Assembly (NCBI RefSeq): GCF_029227915.1 | Contig: NC_079885.1 | Location: 8,680,001-8,744,000, forward strand | From: Hydractinia symbiolongicarpus | Taxonomy: Eukaryota > Cnidaria > Hydrozoa > Anthoathecata > Hydractiniidae | Direction: 5' to 3' | Length of the DNA: 64,000 nucleotides | In this document: piece by piece, positions 35,401 through 44,500 of the stretch | Layout: each line of letters begins with the position of its first letter | How positions within the stretch are numbered: the first letter of the stretch is position 1 | Program-made: the position numbers and the translations under genes | The notes under the pieces: model-generated | Seen by the model: only the letters and a program-made list of their open reading frames with translations | Told to the model about the DNA's origin: nothing | The model's database searches: none

Positions 35401-35983
35401 GCATCTTCTTTGGACTTCCAAAGTAAGCAAACCAGATTTGAGCAATTCTTTCCACAACAACATCTGTTTTCTTGGTTTCTATTACTGATGCAGCTGTATA
35501 TCGAGTTGCTTCATCAACTAAATGTAATATCCAAACTTTTCCTTTAACAACTTCTTTTAAGTCCATGGAAACACAGCCATTGAACTCACTTGCCTTTGGA
35601 AAACTTACGATTGGCCTTGGCTTTGGTTTTCTGTACTTTTGGCAGAATAAACAGCCATCACATATCTTCTCTACTTGATCAATGAACTCTCGATCTTGGC
35701 AACCCCCATTTTTCAGCAACTTTAGTAGACGTTCCTTGGAAGCATGTGCAAATTGCCTATGAAGTTTTTCTGCTTTCTTCCTCTTCTCCTGAGTTGTGGC
35801 TCCAAACAGATTTTCTTGATGCAATATCACATTGCAGTTTTGATTCGTCCATTGACTCACAGGAATCACATAATGACCAGTAGTGTTAAACTCCAAACTA
35901 AACGTCTTGCCATTCATAGTCACTTTATGATCTTTCGTATCAACCACCATCCCCAGTTCAGTCATTGTTGGTCGGCCTATCAA
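32450..35983 (-). CDS. Copia pol polyprotein: integrase, reverse transcriptase, RNase H
   Basis: An uninterrupted 1177-codon frame. Order: end of protease (IGRPTM, preceded by an in-frame stop so the rest is lost), GAG-pre-integrase HHCC zinc motif (HRQFAHAS...CDGCLFC, residues about 70-115), integrase core with DDE residues in MDLKE, NDNGGEF and NGMVERGN, and a highly acidic, repetitive linker (about 420-600). Then comes Copia reverse transcriptase with TRWVIEEK, KARLVVRGF, LDIAAAFLQG, CLYGLNDAPREWY and the catalytic HVDD in place of YVDD. Copia RNase H follows with AYGDGSY, SWKSKKLDRVTKSPLATEI, TDSKSL and ADSLTK. The intact frame suggests recent activity or recent insertion. The ATG at 35983 is only the first Met after a stop, not the native start. 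Confidence 0.9.
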   Translation of the reverse strand: MIGRPTMTELGMVVDTKDHKVTMNGKTFSLEFNTTGHYVIPVSQWTNQNCNVILHQENLFGATTQEKRKKAEKLHRQFAHASKERLLKLLKNGGCQDREFIDQVEKICDGCLFCQKYRKPKPRPIVSFPKASEFNGCVSMDLKEVVKGKVWILHLVDEATRYTAASVIETKKTDVVVERIAQIWFAYFGSPKKMHNDNGGEFSSEVMRDLHEKFDIETSTTPGEAPYSNGMVERGNALPYETTMKTKEDAKYSLKTALAWAVSAKNSLQNCFGFSPNQLVLSRNITFSSVTTSKLPALDSRTSFDVVRENLNALHSARQQYIKAESSERIKRALRRNVRTYVEVDFNIGEKVYYKRKAKKGWSGPGKVIGKETNFVLIRHGGAFYRCHPCQLLKVQPNDYERQVDVVQEEGNKNNGIKGEKHVQWIETEMDSDSDDEEDADSDDEEDAEAENEEDAEAENEEDAEAENEEDAEAENQEDVDVENENEDGGEGETENEDKDEAENGMGHVTAETQIAHTSTREENVEKIGMQDDSKVQFLKKPVQKIPEEERSVIENEKSETKTINHQSSEKEDESSTKYADEEKLEVHKPKHDKTKRESVGCSKGGERLQSNKEKPKNNTLIQYSIDNRKIHKARVLSKQPKKVGKWNGWVNVHVVGQKETSSVDWSRVQWWRQVEGETNQVLVLSSVDEKKQDVIKAKEKEYNNLLENDVFEVVKDVGEKAISTRWVIEEKCNPDGTKRTKARLVVRGFEEQLVDKRVDSPTASRQSLRLIFMAASTMEWELHSLDIAAAFLQGKEIQRKVLVRPPSDFSEDGKVWKLKGCLYGLNDAPREWYNKVEEKLTELGSKVSLYDQSLFLWHEDDQLVGIIVAHVDDFTYCGTSRWHEGVMEEVMKEFKISKRGKGAFKYVGLNIEQTNEAIFVDQAQYIKSLKEIQVTPDRKKSIKDTLDENEKKELRSVCGQLLWVTSQTRPDVSFQGCMLSNYGKKATVKSLLEANKAIKTLKSEDVKLVFPGLGHPDEIKVVAYGDGSYNSLPNGDSQGGHIVFLKGGGRVAPISWKSKKLDRVTKSPLATEISAIADTADYAHLVASMFKEMFCLEKLPIAELITDSKSLKDNLESTKVVEDPRQRVDVARLKQMVKLGEIQVKWVPSARQLADSLTKRGASTDQLLKVLACGSL
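34532..34690 (-). repeat. Acidic octapeptide coding repeat in Copia pol
   Basis: About four 24-nt units encoding EEDAEAEN or a variant, flanked by DSDDEEDA units, between the integrase and reverse-transcriptase domains. It is an in-frame minisatellite and keeps the reading frame open. Confidence 0.75.
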
Positions 35984-35996
35984 AAGTGGAATCTCG

Positions 35997-36164
35997 TTCC
36001 AGCGTCAAAATTGTCTGTTCGACAGACCTGCCTTTGGGTATTCCGACACAACAGTTACAAGGTTATATTCATCACGTAGATTGAACTTTCTCAGAAAACT
36101 GTTTATTGTATCGTCGCCTTCATTTGTCATTTCTTCCAGCGTCAAAATTGTCTGTTCGACAGAC
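35997..36164. repeat. 31-bp exact direct repeat at Copia/hAT junction
   Basis: TTCCAGCGTCAAAATTGTCT-GTTCGACAGAC occurs at 35997-36027 and 36134-36164, 137 bp apart. It ends in the inverted motif GTCTGTTCGACAGAC. The 106 bp between the copies encodes a minus-strand frame in line with Copia (FLRKFNLRDEYN) but not clearly matched to a known domain. Confidence 0.7.
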
Positions 36165-36753
36165 ACAATACTGGGAAGAAGATCGAACCAAGAATGGAGT
36201 GGAAGCAATAAAGACTTTGATCACCAAATTCAAATCACCACTTGAAGCAGCCGGTTTTAAGAAAGACAAAGTGTTTAACGAATGGAAGGCTGTACAAACA
36301 CTTGTAAAAACGCAATACAAAGCTTTTAAGAAAACCACTAACGTTTGGGCCAACTTGATTCGGAGTCAACAAAAGAAATATCAGAATATTTTAATGCTGG
36401 TTGAGCTCGTAATATGTATGTCTTCCTCAAACAGTGCTGTCGAGAGAGTTTTTAGCACTTTAACAACTTTGCTTTCAGATCGACGTTTGAGTATAAAGCA
36501 CGCCACCATGGAAGACGCCATGATAATCGCCGGAATCAACACTGTTTGGACGGAGGCAGAAAAAGAGGAAATACTCAAAGCTGCAGTGGAAAAGTACATG
36601 TTGAAACGTAGGACAACAAAACTTGCAGATAACTCCCCAGAGAAAGCACCCCGAGTTACAGTAGCAATCTCTGATGAAAGCGATGAGAGTGAAACCGACG
36701 ATGATTCGAGTGATTGTTCGCGCGATGACACTTTTTTTTCTGACGACGAATAA
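36165..36753 (+). pseudogene. hAT transposase C-terminal fragment
   Basis: The open frame to the TAA at 36751-36753 encodes KKYQNILMLVELVICMSSSN, SAVERVFSTLTTLLSDRRLS and a following MEDAMIIAGI stretch, the hAT dimerisation (C-terminal) domain with its SSNSAVERVFS core. It ends in an acidic Ser/Asp-rich tail. The N-terminal zinc finger and the DDE catalytic region are missing upstream, where the Copia element begins. The frame itself has no stops, so the break is a truncation or insertion rather than slow decay. Confidence 0.8.
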
Positions 36754-37979
36754 GTTTTAAATTATTTATTTTTAAGGTCACTTGCAAGTAAAGCTACACA
36801 TCTTCGAGAGTACGAGCACAAATAAATGCGAGTAAAATAATTCAGAGTGAGAGTACAATGCGAGTACAATTAGAGCAATCTTTTTAATAACGCAACAATA
36901 ACAATAATTAAACTACTCGCGAGTAAATCTTTAAAAAATTAAATCATATTACTCGCGAGTTATATTAAAGAAAAACATTTCTTTTTTTTTTGAATCTAGT
37001 TGCTCTTTTTAAATTAAAAAATAAATTTTAAAGTTCAACTTTTCTGTCTACTTCTTTAAATGCTTTCGCTACTTTCGTTAAATGAAATCACTTCCAGCAT
37101 GTTCTTTCGCAAGCACAGAGTCAGCATGATATCTAATTATAGTTATGGTGATCAATTGCCACATGCAGAAAGACTTTTTCTTGTGTTGTTTTGAAAATTA
37201 TACAGAATGTGCTGATGTTGTTTTGGAAGTTATTTATAACGGAGGAGGGTGTTACAACGTAACTACTATTACGATTACACAGTTGGCGTCTAGTATTATT
37301 CGCTTGCGGCCCTTTCTTTGTTTGAGTTAAAAAAATACTATTTAACGTATAATTTTTTTTAAAAAAATAATAAACAATGAACACATTTTAGTTTCTTCGC
37401 AACAAATTACCTGCTTTAAAACATGGCAAAATTAGAGTTGTAGTATGCGAGTTCTATGATTACTTGAGAAAAAAAATGGAACAATAATGAGCGCACGCCA
37501 TCGCACGCCATTAAAAATTATGCTGTGCGAACATCGCACGCCTCAAAATTATGGAAAAGTATCATGGCGTGCGAAGCTCGCACGCCAGCATTTTTCTTCC
37601 TGACGAGGCCTGTAAAATGATGTTGAAGTAATATTAGGGCTTAAAAAGTTGGTTAACCAGTCTATTTAAATTTTTTAAAAAGCTATTTTCATTCTCAAAA
37701 TATTCGCAGTTAAAGAATTTCAGATTTAATTATGCTGCATAAATTATCATGTCATATTTAAGTAATAGCAAATTTTGGCATTTTCTGTCATCAGTCATTT
37801 TAGACCTGATAAGGATATGCATTCAAACTTTATCAATGCATAGATATTATAAAGGGGAATTGGTTAACATAAATTTTTTGCCAAAATGGCACTCGTTTCC
37901 TTGCCATGATCTTAAATGTTAATCACGATGCCATCACAAATTTTTTTTATACTGTGTTAGGCGTCCTGATTTCAGTACT
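36754..37979 (+). mobile_element. 3' part of the hAT element with terminal motif
   Basis: The right terminus (about 37953-37979) reads TGTGTTAGGCGTCCTGATTT-CAGTACT, matching the inverted ends at 30561 and 32155. It is preceded by ATCACGATGCCATCAC, like the subterminal repeats of the 1.6-kb element. The segment at 37180-37255 (TTGTTTTGAAAATTATACAG, AACGGAGGAGGGTGTTACAA) also occurs in several versions at 31000-31640, tying both pieces to one family. CGCACGCC repeats cluster at 37490-37590. Confidence 0.6.
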
Positions 37980-38599
37980 TATCTATCGCAAAATTAAATT
38001 ATCACGAGATCTAAAGAGTTTTAACCGCGATTTGCAAAATTGCGAAATTTAGGTCTTCAAAAATTATGAAGTTATATCCTTTAGTTTGTTTTAGTTTAAG
38101 AATGTTTTAGCTCTTTTGTGTTACTTAGTTTTATTTAAATTACCTTACCGCAATGACAGCCAAGTTTTTGTGTCAAGGATTTAAACACTTTTTTTTCTTA
38201 ATTGCTATTAAAGTTAAATTTTTAATGTTGATACACACTTACATTGAATTAAGTTGGAAATCAGTTGATCTACTTTTGGAAAGTTTTATTGTAACAAGAA
38301 TTGTTTTGATGTAGTTGAATGAAAGTCCACTGCTTAAGACAGCCAACGATATATAATTTTAACTGTGGCTGTTATACAAATTTTTCAGATAATGCAACCA
38401 CCTGTCCAAAACAGCAACTTTTTTCTTCTCCCCAAGTGGCCATCTTAACAAGGTTGACACTTGGTCATAATTCAATAATAATTTTGTCATTCATATTTTA
38501 AGGATAATTACAATATCAAGTGTACTTTTACCACTCAGTCATGTGTATTTTTGCTATAGTTCCATGTAAAGTTTTATAAAAAAAAGTGGACGTAATATA
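37980..38599. other. TRPC4AP 5' flank, no other gene seen
   Basis: The sequence between the hAT terminus and the TRPC4AP start codon contains no recognisable coding region. The TRPC4AP promoter and 5' UTR should lie here; no specific element can be assigned. Confidence 0.4.
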
Positions 38600-41500
38600 A
38601 TGTCAGACTTGTATCTCAAAACGCGAAGCATCAATCAGAACATTTGTAAACAATTTTTTAATGCTCAAAACACTGGTAGAAGAATTAAACATCATGGAGT
38701 AAGTTTTATTTTATTTATTTATTTTTTATTTTATTTGTTTTCTTTTGATGACAAGCAGTAACATTTTTTATATGTAAATGATAGCTAGAGAACAGTGACG
38801 TGGAAAATGGTAACCTGGGTTGTAAATGTTTCTCTTTTCTTTATCATTGGTGCATTATTATTGATTTTAGAAATTCAGGAAAAAATATTCTTTATATCAA
38901 ATTACATAAGCAAGTTTGTTTTGTCATTATTGAAAGCTTAGTTGAAAAGAGCCAGGGTGCTGGGATAATAAAAAAGCAATGCAATTTCTCCTGTGCGTGT
39001 AGCGAAAAACGGTCCGTTTAAACTTACCGTGTATTTTAGCCTTAAGGAAATCCTGTCAGCTTAGGTCAGAGGTCAAATTCATATGAAATCCTAAATCTAT
39101 ATGTCATAGACTGGCAAGAGAGACAAAGGTCAGTGGCCTGGCTAATTGAGACAATACCTACTGTGGTTAACAAAACACGATGTACCAGTATTTAAGTTGA
39201 GAAGTGTTTGTACATATCTTAGCTTACTCCACCAGCTAGCAACCTACTGGGAACTGCAATTAACATTATGTTTAGTTCCATGATAATGTATGCTTAGTGT
39301 GTGAGAAGCCTTACTAATTTAAAGTTAACTTTTTAACATTTATTTTGTTCTTTTATTTGCATTTTAAATAAATATTCATTAACCCTGGGTTCCCTGTAAA
39401 TATAATCATTGTGTTATTCTAATATTTCAGTGACTCCGCTAAAATGTTATTATATAAGGGTTTAATCCTAGGTTCCATCTGCACTTAACAAGAGTGAACG
39501 GTACGGTGTGGAAGATTATTTGAGAAAAAGTCATACTGGTGTTTGGGATTTAATCGAAACTCTAGATAAATTGTATTTCTTAAAGAAATTTGATACATTG
39601 CCAGTGTTGGAATCTTTAGAGGTAAGTACATTTGATACCAATGTGATGTCATGGGTATCTTGAAGTAAAGTGTGATTGCTTTTTTTTATGTGAGTGGAGT
39701 AATTCTTAAAACTGAGATATGAGGTATTATTTCAAAAAGGTCTTAAAAAGCCTTGAGAAAGGATTTAAAAAGTCATGGAATTTGTTTGTCTTGTGAACAA
39801 ATTGCTAGTATAGGTGGGTTTTTTTTTTCAGAAGTTACATAAGTTATTTACAGAAGACGATGCTAACTTTCACATGGTCACCAATGCAAAGACTGCACGT
39901 AACATGACAGTACCAGACATTTTTTACATGAACGGTGGCACTAAAGTAAGTATTATTCTACATTATCTGTTTTTTGAGTGTTTTATCTTGAAATTCGGAA
40001 CATGGAATGTTTCAAACAAATTGAAATTAAAAAGAAAATTTTGTGATTATATATATATATATCAGATATTTTGTGTTTCCTTTTATTTTTTTTGAATGAA
40101 ACCTCTGGTTAAAAAAAGATTCTTCTGGAAAAAGTTTTAGAGCATAGTGTTATCCCTAAATAAAGTGTAGAAATAATTCCTAATCTTAATTATTTAGACT
40201 GTTTGAGCCTTTCAAAGTTTTAAGCTTTTCACAATTAACTGTGTCTTTCATTTACGGTTACTTGTAAAACACGCGCAAGTTTCGCTGTTGTGTATCATCT
40301 ATGATGTATGATCTGTGACAGAGAAAAATGTGATTAGTGTAAACACAGATAAGCGGGATAGAAAGTAACGGAGAAAGCAGCGAAATTGTACGGAATTTAT
40401 CAAGGTTTTTCTAACTCTGATTCTCTAATATAATGATAATTTAAATATATTATTGAGTATATATAAAATATTTTGCTTATTGAAGGACATATAGAAACAA
40501 AATGATCTCATTAAGTATGTTAGAAAATTGGCAGGTGGAAGAAGATAAGGATTCAATTCATGAAACAAAAACAGTTTCATCACTTAATTAATGTACGCTC
40601 TTCGTGAATTTTCATTTTTAACGAACAAGTTTATCTCTTTCTACATTTTGTGTTTAAATAAAATTGGAACTGCTTCACATACCACCTCTTTTTGTTTTTA
40701 TGGTTTCCGCATTAGTCAGCCTTTCAAGTTGTCTTTTATACAGTTTGGATGAAAAGGATCCTCGCATACAACTTAATTTTTCAAAACACAATTGTTTCTA
40801 AATTCAACCCAATATTATTTAACTACCTTGTTGCTCAAAGTTTTTCAGCTGTGATACCATCAATTGATAATTGTCACATATCAGTGGTCAATGCAACCAT
40901 AACGTTGTAGATTGTTGTTTTATTTTTAATAATCTATACTTGGATCCAATTATGTCATTTTACGCTTTAACAACGAATCTTGACTATCACAATAACACAC
41001 ACATTGATTAACGTTACTGTAAAAATTAGTTTTAGCTGGGTACCTGTGCAAAGTATAATGTATTCCTTTGTTATGCTTAGGTTATACTAAGAGTCTTATT
41101 TCATCCTGTAGTAAATGGAAAAGCAGACACATTGTCAATATCAAGTATGTGATATTTAATCTTCCTCTTTAGTAATTGATAATGCTAGGCTTATTTAGTT
41201 TTTTATTTTATATAGATGAAGCACAACGAAAGATTCGAGTTTATTGTTTTGAAATATTGCGCAGTGTTTGCTTAGCGGTATGCATTCTTGTGGTAATATA
41301 AAATTTTTATAATGCACATTGGCAATTTTATGTTTTTTTTTTGTTGTTGTTTTTTTGTCACATAGGTTGAGAATGTTGCTTTGATGGTTGGTAAATTTGA
41401 TCATTTAATTGAATTTTTATTTTCATGCATGGAAGATAGAAAAACTTTTTTGTAAGTAATTTCCAGGCTTATGATTATAACAAGGTTTCTTAACTTGAAA

Positions 41501-44500
41501 TAATTATGTCACTTGTTTGACTTTGGTATTAGCTTGAATAAGTATTTTGTAAATTTGGTGCACTTAGTAGATTATTGTTCAATTTCAGTTGTGGTTCATA
41601 AAGTTCTTTGTTCAAGACAATATATATGTAATCGTGAATTTAACTCATGATAAACTTCTTTATTTGAATAATCAAATTAAATACAAATCTCCTTCAATGT
41701 GTTCATGATCTCTCTAAAGTCACATGTGAACTAAACATTCTCAGTCGTGGAGAGCATTGACCCCTTATGATTCTTTAATGACTACATATATATTTGAACT
41801 GTAAATATTTACATTTGAGAGAAAAGCTTGGAATAAATTTACTAACAAGTTCTCATTTTCTCAACCAATCAGGAAAAGAATAAGCTTTTTGCATGCTATT
41901 TCAGGCAATCGAAGAAAAATAATAAATAAAATTTGACTTATTTCCCAGTACGAAATAAAAATAGAGCATATATTTAGTTGCAGATTAGCCAATCAAATTG
42001 CAAGAAATCAACCTTAGAACACTTTGCTAAGATGAATAATAATAAGTTGAGAGCAAATAGAAGTTGTTGGGCAGTTATGAAAATTAATTGTTTTGTTATT
42101 ATTAACATTATTATTAGGGCTGCTTCTACTTTATTGGAGGAATTATTGGCATCAAATCGTAAAATTGTAGACCTGTCTCAGATAAGTAAGTAACAAATGT
42201 AATTATGTTAAACGTTTATCAACACGATTATCTACTAGTTAGAATTTTACATTTTTTTATATTAAAGTGTGAATTAAAACTTAATAATTTTTTTTGGTTT
42301 TTAAGATATTTAATTGACTCTTTTTTTTCGGATAATTGATTCGTAAGAGGAGGACGTGTTTTCAAGTGGTTAAGAGAAACTGGTTAAATTGTGATTTTCA
42401 ACGGAGAACATCGAGAGAAGAAGGCTATATTCCTTATTAATGGTACACATAAGTTATTTTCCGCAAATATTAACGAAGTGAAATGGGCTAACAACGAAGA
42501 TCTCGCGTCAAAATACTTATGATTTAAAACTTTCTTGAATCATTTCATGTAAACATATTTCTTATGAGAACATGGTTCAAACGTGTGATTTATGCAAAAG
42601 GCAATTTGAAAGTCTCCGAGGACTGAACATACACCGTGGCTCATGTAAAAGGAAAGAGTTAATGTACATAAGACGTGTTAATGGATTGCTTAACGACTCT
42701 TATAACACAAATGATGATGAGGAAATAGAAACCACCACTGCTCTGCTAGAAGCCGACGTTTTACACATCAGACACAAAGACGTTATTCAACCATATCTAC
42801 CCTTATATACACCGGAAAACCTAACACGGGATGTTAATATAAACGGTATACCAGCAGACGTTTATGAAACTCAGCTAAATAACGCATACAACGAGATCAT
42901 TAAATGGCGTAAAAATCTTTTCATGCTCCTGTCTGGAAAAGCTGGGAAGGTTTTCATACGCGAATTGTCCTATTGGCTAGACCAATTTAACAGAGACACG
43001 AAGTTAAAACCCGTTTCCATTAAAACGTTCATGGTCTTGCCTAGTCTGCTTCTTCAAAAACCCTCCAGACAAAGTAAAGCGAAAGAACACGCTGCAAAAT
43101 TAGACAAACGTTTACAACTCTGGAGAGGAGGAAATATTACACTACTGTTAAAAGAGGGACGAACCATTCAGAAAAGACTTGGAAGTAGTAAAATGAGAAC
43201 CGAAGCAGACGTTTCCCGAATTTTTGCAAAGCTTATGATGGAGGGAAAGGTCAGCGCAGCCATAAAATTTCTATCTGAAAATAATGACTCTGGCGTGTTA
43301 CCTGCTGATGACGAGACAATAAGAGAACTTCGAGCAAAACATCCGTCTCCAGCTACTATACTACCAAATAGTTTATTACAAGGACCATTAAATCAGCTGC
43401 AAGATTCATACTTCGACAACATCAACGAAGACCTCATAAGAATAGCTGCAAAGCAAACACGAGGTGCAGCAGGACCTTCAAAGATGGATGCCGACCAATT
43501 TAAAAATATGCTGGTTAACAACAAGTTCAAACAGGAAGGAAAAGAGCTTCGAGAACAAATCGCAACTCTGACTCGAAAATTAGCTACCACAATTGTAGAC
43601 CCTAATACAATCGATTCTCTTGTCGCATGTAATTTAATCCCGTTGAACAAAAACCCTGGTGTCAGACCCATTGGAGTTGGTGAGACGTTGCGCCGTATAA
43701 TGGGCAAAGCCATCGGCTGGACTCTCAAAAAAGACATACAAATAGCCGCAGGTCCACTTCAAGTCGCCACAGGTGTCGAAAGTGGCGCTGAAGCTGCTAT
43801 TCATGCGATGAGAACTATTTTCGAGACTGAACAATGCGAGGCTGTCATACTGGTAGATGCGAGTAATGCGTTCAACACACTAAACCGAAATGTTGCACTT
43901 CATAATGTACAATATACTTGTCCACACTTTGCCACGATACTAATCAATACCTACAGAAAGGCATCGAGACTTATTGTACGAAATGAAACTGAGTTATTAT
44001 CACAAGAAGGCACAACTCAGGGAGACAATCTTGCTATGTCCTTTTACGCGATCAGTACCGTTATTATACAGGATCGATTGAGATCTATCGCTTCCGTAAA
44101 GCAGGTCTGGTTGGCGGACGATGCTACAGGTGCTGGCACTGTGAACGGTTTACTCCAATGGTGGAACTTAGTGATATCTGAAGGACGCAAATACGGATAC
44201 CATGTTAATGAATCGAAATCGTGGTTAATAGCGAAGGACGATAGGGTACTCGAACTTGCCAAAAAAGAATTTAGTGGCTCCTCTATTAAATACACAATAG
44301 ATGGAAAACGTCACTTAGGAGCTGTAATTGGTAGTGCAGATTATAAAAAGCAGTATGCAACGGAAAAAGTGGATCAGTGGTGCAATGAAATGAGAAAATT
44401 AGCTGAGATCGCAATTAGCGAACCACAAGCCGCATTTGCTGCTTATACTCATGGCGAAATGCATAAATTCAATTATTTTATGAGAACTATTCCAAATATG

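Larger units (their letters stand above)
32154..36164 (-). mobile_element. Ty1/Copia-type LTR retrotransposon, 5'-truncated
   Basis: It comprises the 3' LTR (32154-32308) and a long pol frame (35983-32450). The gag region, protease active site, primer-binding site and 5' LTR are missing. On its 5' side the Copia-like sequence stops within a 31-bp direct repeat (35997-36027 and 36134-36164), beyond which lies a hAT transposase reading the other way. A domesticated gene is unlikely because the domain order is entirely Copia. Confidence 0.8.

Noticed and set aside
36120-36731. Minus-strand frames over the hAT fragment
   Set aside because: Antisense to the clear hAT dimerisation domain.
43393-43834. 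Minus-strand frames over the LINE
   Set aside because: Antisense shadows of the reverse transcriptase.
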